A stretch of 40,595 bases of DNA, taken from contig DGGU01000005.1 in NCBI GenBank assembly GCA_002392345.1, positions 1 through 40,595 of the forward strand. Reading direction: 5' to 3'. How positions within the stretch are numbered: the first letter of the stretch is position 1; the number at the start of each line of letters is the position of its first letter. The translations under genes were made by a program, and so were the position numbers. The notes beneath the pieces are model-generated. The model did not search any database. It was not told where the DNA came from and worked only from the letters and a program-made list of their open reading frames with translations. The DNA comes from Lachnospiraceae bacterium UBA3866. Lineage in GTDB: Bacteria > Bacillota > Clostridia > Lachnospirales > Lachnospiraceae. Positions 33,045-40,595 of the stretch are shown here, piece after piece.

Positions 33045-34395
33045 AATTTTTCAATATTCTTGTTATAATATTAACCGCCTCTTTAAGAGCGACATTTTCA
33101 TTTCTCTCAACGAATATAAGGACTATATCATCAGCATCCTCTACTTGTTTCCTTACAAAATCTTTGGCAAGATTTAAGAAAGAAGTACAGTATAATTTAC
33201 CGAATTCTTTTCTTGCAAATGGTATAACCGCTTCAACATACGAATCACCAACTATAAATGCTGTTTCGTCTGCTCCTTTATCGCTCGTAGTCTCAAAGGC
33301 CCTTGCTTGAAAGTTCTCGACTATCACTTTCTCGTCTACATTATAGTCTTCTTTATAATTCTTAAAATTGTACTCTACGCTTCGTGTAAGCCCATCCACA
33401 GATATATTACCATATGGTATAAGGTCACCATAAGTATAGTCATACTTTTCCAAATCCATATCATAAAGTGGTGTGGTTTCTAAGCCAAGTGCCTCTTTTA
33501 TCTTGTTAATGGCAAGATATCCACCCACATAATTCCAATGACTATCATATTTCTTATACAATATATAATTTTTTTTGTAGTTCAAAAACTCTTCTTTTGG
33601 ATATATATATGCCACATCAGTATGGCTATCTACATAATCTTTAATATATAGTGGTAATTCCTTATCATCAACGATATTGACAGTCGGCATATATTCAGGA
33701 TATATCTCTTCTTTTTCTGGACATATATAGATGACTAGTTTCTTCCCTAGTTTCTTACAGAGATCATTAAGTTCTTCATATTTATCTGATCGAGCCTTAA
33801 TCTCTGACGTGGTTGCGAGACTTTTTATCCCATTATAATAATCATAATTTGAAAGATAGAGATACAACCAATTACTCTGCCCTATGATAACTCTACCATT
33901 ATCAGTAATTTTAAGAGGATATTCTATGGTTGCATCATATGGGTCTATCTCGTCTTTAGCTAAGGCATGATTAAAATATAAATCAACTGCCTGATCAAAG
34001 CACCTATATGCTCTACCATCATATGAGTCTTCATATAGTGTGGCTACCTCAACTGACCTCTTCTTACTTAAAAGCTTAAGAAGGGTCATCTCTAAACCAT
34101 TCTTATATGGCTCTTCTATCTTTGCATCTATAGCCTTCTTAGTTGTTATGAGTATAGATCTATATGGTATTCTATCATCATAATATTTCTCTAATTCTTC
34201 TGTGATCACAGCAAGATCTATAGGCTCACTGATAGTAGCTTTAAGTCTCTTTTCATCCAAGTCAAAATCAAGCGTCTCCATGATAGCTGGATTCTTTACG
34301 CTTAGCGCACTAAGTACACCCCAAGATACCATTGGGACAACTATAATCACTACAAAAAGTGATATGTAGATTAATTTTTTAAATCTCCCTGACAT
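33013..34395 (-). CDS. DHHW/AlgX-like SGNH-type protein, partner of the MBOAT acetyltransferase
   Basis: A 460-residue protein with one N-terminal membrane anchor (about 8-30) and a large extracytoplasmic domain. KKYDSHWNYVGGY (Asp284-Ser-His286) is the DHHW/AlgJ-AlgX acidic-His signature and IVGDSYVEAV (Ser385) the matching Ser block. These residues form the serine esterase-like triad that takes an acetyl group from the MBOAT membrane protein and places it on an envelope polysaccharide. The start at 34395 overlaps the stop of the MBOAT gene (TGATG); a TTG just before it is less likely. The glycan acetylated is not known. It overlaps the MurE-like gene by 32 bases, so surface modification and wall precursor synthesis share a message. 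Confidence 0.85.
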   Translation of the reverse strand: MSGRFKKLIYISLFVVIIVVPMVSWGVLSALSVKNPAIMETLDFDLDEKRLKATISEPIDLAVITEELEKYYDDRIPYRSILITTKKAIDAKIEEPYKNGLEMTLLKLLSKKRSVEVATLYEDSYDGRAYRCFDQAVDLYFNHALAKDEIDPYDATIEYPLKITDNGRVIIGQSNWLYLYLSNYDYYNGIKSLATTSEIKARSDKYEELNDLCKKLGKKLVIYICPEKEEIYPEYMPTVNIVDDKELPLYIKDYVDSHTDVAYIYPKEEFLNYKKNYILYKKYDSHWNYVGGYLAINKIKEALGLETTPLYDMDLEKYDYTYGDLIPYGNISVDGLTRSVEYNFKNYKEDYNVDEKVIVENFQARAFETTSDKGADETAFIVGDSYVEAVIPFARKEFGKLYCTSFLNLAKDFVRKQVEDADDIVLIFVERNENVALKEAVNIITRILKNYEKNYKKPTD

Positions 34396-35873
34396 CAAAA
34401 TTGGAAATATATAAATGGATTATAAGTTCCATCTGCCACACTAAGTATAGCATACCCAAGTATTGTAAATTGAATGATTGCATCACACACATTGATTAAA
34501 GTAAGTTTGTTCAACTTTTCATAGACACCCGCCATAATTCGTTGCACAGGTCCCATAAAGAGTATGCCAAATATAAATACTATAATATATTTCATAGATA
34601 GAAATGTCATGATATTGTATTTTGAATCAAAAGTTAGGTATTGTCTGAATATTGTAAATGCATCTTCTAACCTATCGCATCTAAAAACAACAAAAAGCAT
34701 AACTGCAATAGTAAAAGTGTATATGAAATTGATGATCTTAAGCTTATTCCAATTTAAAAATTTAAGTAAAAAGAGTTTTTCTATAATCTGTATGATGCCA
34801 TAAGCTACGCCCCACATGATGAATGTGAAATTGGCACCATGCCATATACCTGTCAGTAGGAAAACTATCATAAGATTGAGGCAAGTTCTAAAAAGTCCGT
34901 GACGATTGCCACCAAGTGGTATATACACATACTCTTTAAACCAAGTTGATAAAGATATGTGCCACCTTCTCCAGAACTCTGTTATAGAGTAGGCTGTGTA
35001 TGGGTAATTGAAGTTCTCTTTGAATCTAAATCCAAACATGAGTCCGAGACCTATCGCCATATCTGAATATCCAGAAAAATCATAATATATCTGAAGCGCA
35101 TATGACAGGCTAAAAAGTATAGCTATAGGCATGCCTATATTTGAAAGTTCAAGTGCATATATATTATCCACAGCCAAGGCAAATGTATTGGCAAGTATAA
35201 CTTTTTTTCCTATACCATAGCAGAATCTCTTAATGCCTTTAGAAAACTTAATAACATTTTCTCGCCTATTATTAATCTGCTCCGCCACATCACTATAACG
35301 AACTATAGGTCCTGCTATAAGCTGAGGAAAAAGAGCTACATATAAGCCAAAATCAAATATATTCTTCTGGGTGCTTGCATCCTTTCTATATACATCTATA
35401 ACATAAGACATAGCTTGGAAAGTGAAAAATGATATACCTATTGGAAGCACTACTGTCTTAAAATTAAGTGCGCCTGTCCCACGCATATTAAGTATATTAT
35501 CAAGCGTTGTATTAAAATCACCTCTTGCCATAAGCTGTTCTATAATTACAACGAGCATATTAAAATATTTAAAATATCCTAAAACAAGTAGATTTAGAAC
35601 TATCGTTATGAAAAGTATTAGTTTCTTAGACTTATCATTTAAAGATTTTGATATGAAGTATCCGCCAGCAAAATTGATTACGATAGAAAAGATCATTATA
35701 GAAAGAAAATATATCCCTCCCCAAGCATAAAAAATAAGACTCGCTAGAAGCAACACAATATTCTTCACACGTATGCGAAGCTTATCGTCTTTAATTATTA
35801 AATTCGTTAGGTAATAAATGATTAAAACTATAGGTAGAAACACCCATAGAAAAACCATTGAGCTAAATAACAT
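34395..35873 (-). CDS. MBOAT-family O-acetyltransferase (AlgI/DltB-like)
   Basis: A 492-residue polytopic membrane enzyme of the MBOAT family that carries acetyl groups across the membrane for polysaccharide O-acetylation. AlgI-type signatures are YFKYFN (101-105 region), LPIGISFFTFQAMSY (143-157), TEFWRRWHISLSTWF (298-312) with His305, and TGIWHGANF with the expected catalytic His345. About ten or more membrane segments are present and the length is normal. The ATG follows the ftsK stop codon with no gap; GGAGG in the final codons of ftsK serves as ribosome site. The DHHW protein encoded next overlaps its stop and is the likely partner. The target may be the polysaccharide of this cell surface; none is identified here. 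Confidence 0.92.
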   Translation of the reverse strand: MLFSSMVFLWVFLPIVLIIYYLTNLIIKDDKLRIRVKNIVLLLASLIFYAWGGIYFLSIMIFSIVINFAGGYFISKSLNDKSKKLILFITIVLNLLVLGYFKYFNMLVVIIEQLMARGDFNTTLDNILNMRGTGALNFKTVVLPIGISFFTFQAMSYVIDVYRKDASTQKNIFDFGLYVALFPQLIAGPIVRYSDVAEQINNRRENVIKFSKGIKRFCYGIGKKVILANTFALAVDNIYALELSNIGMPIAILFSLSYALQIYYDFSGYSDMAIGLGLMFGFRFKENFNYPYTAYSITEFWRRWHISLSTWFKEYVYIPLGGNRHGLFRTCLNLMIVFLLTGIWHGANFTFIMWGVAYGIIQIIEKLFLLKFLNWNKLKIINFIYTFTIAVMLFVVFRCDRLEDAFTIFRQYLTFDSKYNIMTFLSMKYIIVFIFGILFMGPVQRIMAGVYEKLNKLTLINVCDAIIQFTILGYAILSVADGTYNPFIYFQF

Positions 35874-38573
35874 CTATCCTCCAAATCTAGCATCGAATTC
35901 CTCTATCGTCATAAGAACTTCTCTTGGTTTCTTGCCATCTTGCTTTGAGATAACACCTTCGCTCTCAAGTTGATCTATAATTCTTGCAGCACGATTAAAT
36001 CCCATTGCAAATTTTCTTTGTATCATACCTATGGATGCATTCTGTTCTCTGACAATAAGTCTTCCCGCTTCTACAAATCTTTCATCTTTTTCACTTTCAC
36101 TTGAACCATCTGTATCTTCAGACACCATGCCACTATCTATAATCTTCTCAGCAGTCTCATCATAGAGCATATCATCATCTCTTACGTATTCAACGATATC
36201 ATGTATCTCATCATCTGACACATAACAACCCTGAACTCTCACAGGCTCTGGTATGCCTGTTGGGAAATACAGCATGTCACCATGTCCAAGCAACTTCTCT
36301 GCACCTCTCCTATCAAGTATGACTTGAGAATCAACACCTGATGATACTGCAAATGATATTCTACTTGGCACATTGGTCTTGATACTACCTGATATGACAT
36401 TGACTGATGGACGTTGAGTTGCTATTACAAGATATATACCACAAGCTCTTGCAAGTTGGGCTATACGCATGATATGATTCTCGACTTCCTTCGATGCAAC
36501 CATCATAAGATCTGCAAACTCATCTATAATTATCACTATGTAAGGAAGTTTTTCTTCGCAATCTTTTGCTTGATTATAACTTTCTATATCACGAACTCTT
36601 TTTTCTTGTATAAGATTATATCTTCTTGTCATTTCCGTTACTGCCCAGTGAAGCGCAGTCGCTGCTTTCTTAGGGTTGGTAACTACTGGAACAAGTAGAT
36701 GAGGTATGCCATCATAGACTTGAAGTTCTACAACTTTAGGGTCTATCATAATCATACGGACATCTTCAGGGCTTGATTTATATATAAGTGAAGTAATGAT
36801 GCTATTGATACACACAGATTTACCTGAACCTGTGGCACCAGCGATTAGGACATGTGGCATCTTACGAAGGTCAGTTATAATGGACTTACCGCTTATGTCT
36901 TTGCCTATAGCAACTGTAAGTTTTGACTCTGCGTTTCTAAACTCATGCGATGATATGATATCACCAAGTAAGACACTACTACTCTTATCGTTGGCGATCT
37001 CTATACCGATCGCTGCTTTACCTGGTATAGGAGCTTCTATCTTAAGCGAACTTGCAGCTAGAGCAAGTTGCAAATCGTTCTCGAGTGATAGGATCTTAGA
37101 TATCTTAACACCTACATCTGGTTTAAGCTCATATCGTGTCACCGCTGGTCCAACTGTTATATTGAGAAGTGTCGCACCTATGCCAAAAGTTTGAAGTGTA
37201 TCAACAAGTATCTCCGCCTTCTCATTAAGATGTGGATCTTTTTCTATGGCCCTTCGATCATTCTTATTCAAAAGATTGAGTGGAGGGAACTTATATTTCT
37301 TAACTCTCTGGATTCTCTTTTTTATAACAGGCTCATAAGCTATAGTTTTATTCTTTAATTCTATGCCCTCTTTTTCGATATTTGCTATCGTTTTCTTAGA
37401 ACTTTCCTTATCAATTACGCTTTCTCTAGTTACATCCTCAAGCCCTCTTGCAAAATTAGAATTGTCCGTTTGATATATACTATCGCTATTATCTACATCA
37501 TATTCATTGTTAGATATCGGTGCACTGTGCTTTATTGGTTCAGCCTTTTTAGGGAATACAATAGTATCAAGTTCTTCTACCGGCTTCATGCCCTCTGTAT
37601 AGAAGAATTCACTCTTCTCATTGCCTTTCTCTTTTTCTTCATATATAACTTCATTGATACTCTTCTTTCTAAGTTCCTTAAGAAGATGGCTTTGAGGTCT
37701 ATCATAAGTATCTTTTTTCGCATCATAAAAATGTGCCTCTATATCTGCAGGAGTTATATTAATATTAGATGTATCAAAAGTCTTTTTCTTTGAAGTGAGT
37801 GGTTCTAAGACTAGTCTTGTATCTGAAAAGCTATTATCAAATGACACTTGAAGATTTTTACTCCTGCTCTTTTCATAAGTCTCTTTCAGTATCTTTTCGT
37901 TTTCAATAGCAATCTTTTTGTCTTCTTCTCTTTGTGCGGTAAGTCTTCTTGGTAAGCTAAATATAAAAGAAAATATCGTCTTAAAAAATGCTATTATAGC
38001 AAGAGGCAGTTTCGTCCCGAAAGTTGATATAAGAGAAATTGCTGTCACAACTGCTAGCAAGATTATTGTTGCTTTCTTATCTATGGCCTTATTGAGTAAG
38101 AATACTATGGCTGTACCTATGGCGCCTCCACTAAATTCTCCCTCATTAAAACTTAAGATGCCATCACGAGCTCGTATTATACTATTATTAACCGCATCTA
38201 CAAAACCTTCTTCTGCAACATAGTTATTGACAATAGAATCTATAAGGCAGATAACTGATATATATAAGGCAATTAAAGCGTATAATTTGATATTTAACTT
38301 GTCACTATCAAAATAAAGGCTCAGCACCACTGCGACAACAATTACTATAGGAAATGCAACTCCCAAAGTTCCAAAGGCTGATACTATGACACTTCTTATA
38401 ATACTTCCTAGAGAACCGCCTAACTGAAACACTGATAAGGCTATGAAAATTGCAATGAAAAGCAAAATGATAACACCAATCATCTTTGCTCTTCTCTTAC
38501 CTTCGGTCTTATAACTTCTCTTCTTAGTCGCTAGAGAACTTTTCAGTTTTTTCTTTTTAGACTTAGCCGCCAT
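35874..38573 (-). CDS. ftsK: FtsK/SpoIIIE-family DNA translocase
   Basis: An 899-residue septal DNA pump that moves chromosome ends through the closing septum or into the spore. A basic N-terminal tail (1-30) is followed by four or five membrane segments (about 30-205), a charged linker (210-430), the alpha/beta motor (about 430-790) and a C-terminal winged-helix gamma domain (about 835-899, RKFAMGFNRAARIIDQLESE) that reads orienting DNA sequences. Walker A is GATGSGKS (579-586) and Walker B YIVIIIDEFADLM (678-690). An AAGGG site lies about eight bases before the ATG. It begins 14 bases after ychF and abuts the MBOAT gene. No sporulation gene is visible here, so FtsK and SpoIIIE cannot be told apart. 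Confidence 0.93.
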   Translation of the reverse strand: MAAKSKKKKLKSSLATKKRSYKTEGKRRAKMIGVIILLFIAIFIALSVFQLGGSLGSIIRSVIVSAFGTLGVAFPIVIVVAVVLSLYFDSDKLNIKLYALIALYISVICLIDSIVNNYVAEEGFVDAVNNSIIRARDGILSFNEGEFSGGAIGTAIVFLLNKAIDKKATIILLAVVTAISLISTFGTKLPLAIIAFFKTIFSFIFSLPRRLTAQREEDKKIAIENEKILKETYEKSRSKNLQVSFDNSFSDTRLVLEPLTSKKKTFDTSNINITPADIEAHFYDAKKDTYDRPQSHLLKELRKKSINEVIYEEKEKGNEKSEFFYTEGMKPVEELDTIVFPKKAEPIKHSAPISNNEYDVDNSDSIYQTDNSNFARGLEDVTRESVIDKESSKKTIANIEKEGIELKNKTIAYEPVIKKRIQRVKKYKFPPLNLLNKNDRRAIEKDPHLNEKAEILVDTLQTFGIGATLLNITVGPAVTRYELKPDVGVKISKILSLENDLQLALAASSLKIEAPIPGKAAIGIEIANDKSSSVLLGDIISSHEFRNAESKLTVAIGKDISGKSIITDLRKMPHVLIAGATGSGKSVCINSIITSLIYKSSPEDVRMIMIDPKVVELQVYDGIPHLLVPVVTNPKKAATALHWAVTEMTRRYNLIQEKRVRDIESYNQAKDCEEKLPYIVIIIDEFADLMMVASKEVENHIMRIAQLARACGIYLVIATQRPSVNVISGSIKTNVPSRISFAVSSGVDSQVILDRRGAEKLLGHGDMLYFPTGIPEPVRVQGCYVSDDEIHDIVEYVRDDDMLYDETAEKIIDSGMVSEDTDGSSESEKDERFVEAGRLIVREQNASIGMIQRKFAMGFNRAARIIDQLESEGVISKQDGKKPREVLMTIEEFDARFGG

Positions 38574-38587
38574 CGAAATCCCTTATA

Positions 38588-39682
38588 TTATACATTAAAT
38601 CTAAATAGCATTACATCGCCATCTTTAACCACATAATCTTTACCTTCAATTCTAACAAGGCCTTTTTCCTTCGCCTTTGCTAGAGATCCACAATCAAGTA
38701 AGTCTTTATAATTGATAACTTCTGCTTTTATAAATCCTTTTTCAAAATCTGTATGAATCTTTCCTGCAGCCTGCGGCGCCTTAGTCCCTATACTTATAGT
38801 CCAAGCTCTCGACTCTTTCTCACCCGCAGTCAAGAACGACATAAGATTAAGTAATCTATAGCAAGCTTTGATAAGTTTATCAAGTCCTGATTCATTGATG
38901 CCAAGTTCCTTTAAAAACTCTTCCTTTTCAGCATCATCAAGCGAAGCTATATCTTCTTCCACTTTGGCGCAAAGTACGAATACTTCCGAATCATGATCCT
39001 TGGCATACCCACGAACTTTTTTTACATATTCATTGTTAGCTCCGTCGTCTGCTATATCTGACTCTCCAACATTACAAGCATATATTACTTTCTTTGAAGT
39101 GAGTAGATTCAAATCTTTGATGAATTTATAGTCATCCTCATTTGCTTCAAACGAAACTGCAAGTTTTCCTGATTCAAGATGTGCTTTTAACTTCTCAAGT
39201 ACTTCGTATTCAACCTTAGCTTCTTTATCATTATTCATCTGATGCTTCACTTTAGACAATCTCTTTTCAAGTGTCTCAAGATCAGCAAATATTAACTCCA
39301 TATTGATAACTTCTATATCACGAAGTGGATCAATAGAGCCGTCTACATGGATTATATTACTATCATCAAAGCAACGAACTACATGAACTATAGCATCTGT
39401 CTCACGGATATTGGCAAGAAATTGATTGCCAAGTCCTTCGCCCTTAGATGCACCTTTCACAAGCCCCGCTATGTCTACAAACTCTATGGTTGCATAAGTT
39501 GTCTTTTCAGAATTATATAATTTTGTAAGTTCGATAAGCCTCTTATCTGGTATAGGTACTACACCAACATTTGGTTCTATAGTACAAAATGGATAATTAG
39601 CACACTCAGCTCCAGCCTTAGTTATAGAATTAAAGAGTGTACTTTTTCCGACATTTGGGAGACCTACAATACCTAATTTCAT
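38588..39682 (-). CDS. ychF: Redox-regulated ATPase YchF (OLA1-like)
   Basis: A 364-residue Obg-related P-loop protein, the usual length for YchF, which binds ATP better than GTP and associates with ribosomes. G1 is GLPNVGKST (7-15). The switch II region reads DIAGLVKGASKGEGLGNQFL, with the hydrophobic residue in place of the catalytic glutamine that is typical of this family. NVGE stands at the NKxD position and explains the ATP preference. A helical insert (about 130-180) and a C-terminal TGS domain (about 280-364) complete it. Its ATG overlaps the lgt stop by one base (TAATG), with GAAGGAG just upstream inside lgt. ftsK follows after 14 bases. Confidence 0.95.
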   Translation of the reverse strand: MKLGIVGLPNVGKSTLFNSITKAGAECANYPFCTIEPNVGVVPIPDKRLIELTKLYNSEKTTYATIEFVDIAGLVKGASKGEGLGNQFLANIRETDAIVHVVRCFDDSNIIHVDGSIDPLRDIEVINMELIFADLETLEKRLSKVKHQMNNDKEAKVEYEVLEKLKAHLESGKLAVSFEANEDDYKFIKDLNLLTSKKVIYACNVGESDIADDGANNEYVKKVRGYAKDHDSEVFVLCAKVEEDIASLDDAEKEEFLKELGINESGLDKLIKACYRLLNLMSFLTAGEKESRAWTISIGTKAPQAAGKIHTDFEKGFIKAEVINYKDLLDCGSLAKAKEKGLVRIEGKDYVVKDGDVMLFRFNV

Positions 39683-40595
39683 TATTCTTCTCCTTCGTAT
39701 GGACGAGCTAGCCCTTCTTGTACGGGCGAGCTATGCGAGCCCAAATCTTTTCTATTATTATAAATATATATAATAATTCCAACCATTATACAAGCAACAG
39801 CTACAATCTGCGAAACTTTAAGTCCCATAAACATAAGGCTATCTGTTCTAAGTGATTCTATGAAAAATCTTATAATACCATATCCTATAAGATAAGTTGC
39901 AAGTATCTGTCCTTTAAATCTATACTTCTTATTGACAATATATGCGAGCACAATGAAGAGTATTATGTTAAGTGTTGATTCATAGAAAAATGTTGGATGG
40001 GCTTGAATATACTTTAGGCCATTTTCTTCTATAATATTTAAACTCTGCTCAAAGGTTATATTACTTTGATCAAGATAATCCATTCTCATTCTCATCGCAA
40101 ATAGATTGTTAGTATATCCTCCAAATGCTTCCATGTTAAAGAAGTTTCCATATCGTCCTATTGCTTGACCTATAACCACCCCTATCATAGTTGCATCAAG
40201 AACTTGCAAGATATTGACCTTCTTAATTATAGAATAAACTACGATAGCTATAGTTCCAAGAATTATGCCGCCAAATACAGCAAGCCCACCTGCTCTTATA
40301 TCAAGTATCTCGTATGGTCTAATCTGATAATAATCAAGTCTAAAAAGTACATAATAAGCTCTTGCACCAATGATTCCGAAAATCACAACAAGTATAAATA
40401 TATCATATAATGTGTCCTCGCTAACACCAATCTTTTTACCAAAATATACAGCTACATAAAATCCTACAAGCATACCAATTGCAATTATGACACCATAATA
40501 TGCTATAGTAAAATTGCCAATATGAAAATTATTCCTTAAAGTTTCTATAAATATTCCGAGATTCGGAAAAGCGATATCATAAGTTTTAACAGAAG
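39682..40595 (-). CDS. lgt: Prolipoprotein diacylglyceryl transferase, 5' end cut off
   Basis: Lgt transfers diacylglycerol to the lipobox cysteine of prolipoproteins in the membrane; two lipoproteins encoded in this window are likely clients. The signature GRYGNFFNMEAFGG and HPTFFYES are present, with about seven membrane helices. Reading is open to the window edge: upstream of the first ATG (40473) the same frame gives FPNLGIFIETLRNNFHIGNF and AYYGVIIAIG, the normal Lgt N-terminus. The true start is therefore beyond 40595 and the ATG at 40473 is internal. The C-terminal tail, GSHSSPVQEGLARPYEGEE, is encoded by one full and one decayed copy of the dispersed palindrome, and is probably a late addition. 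Confidence 0.93.
   Translation of the reverse strand, partial: SVKTYDIAFPNLGIFIETLRNNFHIGNFTIAYYGVIIAIGMLVGFYVAVYFGKKIGVSEDTLYDIFILVVIFGIIGARAYYVLFRLDYYQIRPYEILDIRAGGLAVFGGIILGTIAIVVYSIIKKVNILQVLDATMIGVVIGQAIGRYGNFFNMEAFGGYTNNLFAMRMRMDYLDQSNITFEQSLNIIEENGLKYIQAHPTFFYESTLNIILFIVLAYIVNKKYRFKGQILATYLIGYGIIRFFIESLRTDSLMFMGLKVSQIVAVACIMVGIIIYIYNNRKDLGSHSSPVQEGLARPYEGEE
39701..39742 (+). repeat. Dispersed palindrome, full and decayed copies in the 3' end of lgt
   Basis: The full copy GGGCGAGCTATGCGAGCCC is at 39724-39742. A shortened copy GGACGAGCTAGCCC at 39701-39714 lacks five inner bases and has one substitution. Both are preceded by GTAC or GTAT, so the repeated unit extends further. They encode most of the last 19 residues of Lgt. 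Confidence 0.7.

Noticed and set aside
36796..37194. A 132-residue rightward open frame inside ftsK
   Set aside because: Antisense to the conserved motor domain and without start signals.
1..40595. Phage defence system, prophage or CRISPR array
   Set aside because: No nuclease, restriction, toxin-antitoxin, integrase or regularly spaced direct repeats were seen; the only tandem repeats are the short linker units at 19.05-19.13 kb.

Overview
The window reads as low-GC, Gram-positive DNA, most likely from an anaerobic member of Clostridia (Lachnospiraceae or a nearby family). The grounds are AT-rich sequence with AGGAGG-type ribosome sites, sigma-A-like promoters, tandem DUF6273 and Ig-like lipoproteins, choline-binding-type cell-wall repeats, an MBOAT/DHHW surface O-acetylation pair and an FtsK/SpoIIIE-like translocase. 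I name no species. Nearly every gene lies on the minus strand; the exceptions are the cut ttcA-like gene at the left edge and one cell-wall-binding protein at about 21.3-22.0 kb.

Left region (1-15.3 kb). After the partial tRNA thiolation gene comes one long minus-strand array. In transcription order it holds a two-helix membrane protein (promoter at 15321-15349), two paralogous YtcJ-type amidohydrolases, two type-B carboxylesterases, a MATE exporter, a third carboxylesterase, a divergent amidohydrolase, a third copy of the first amidohydrolase type, and two small paralogous proteins of unknown function. That is seven cytoplasmic ester/amide-type hydrolases around one exporter, closely spaced, mostly with good ribosome sites, and with no recognisable regulator. 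The hydrolase genes are visibly richer in GC than their surroundings (29 of 60 bases in 1861-1920, against 17 of 60 in 1261-1320 and 21 of 60 in 15841-15900), which suggests acquisition as a block. This is the best candidate for an undescribed catabolic or detoxification system. The substrate cannot be read from the sequence.

Middle region (15.3-25.9 kb). This is a patchwork of accessory genes: an Ntn-type amide hydrolase, a DUF3795 protein, an RNHCP zinc-ribbon-like protein, an aldo/keto reductase stub, an L-asparaginase, an orphan Wzt/TagH-type polysaccharide ABC ATPase whose message appears to be leaderless, an Ig-like lipoprotein, a secreted choline-binding-repeat protein, a two-domain DUF6273 lipoprotein, two polytopic membrane proteins, and a flavodoxin-like gene that has lost its N-terminus.

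Right region (25.9-40.6 kb). This is a compact, probably single transcription unit of conserved genes with overlapping or abutting ends: lgt, ychF, ftsK, an MBOAT acetyltransferase, its DHHW/AlgX-like partner, a murE-type ligase, priA and a heterodimeric ABC exporter. It joins envelope building, replication restart and chromosome segregation. A short GC-rich interrupted palindrome recurs at the 3' end of lgt, across the murE stop codon and, in opposite orientation, inside the linker of the Wzt-type ATPase. It looks like a mobile REP-like repeat that has reshaped coding ends.

No tRNA, rRNA, CRISPR array or complete insertion sequence was seen, and no stretch longer than 300 bases lacks a gene.
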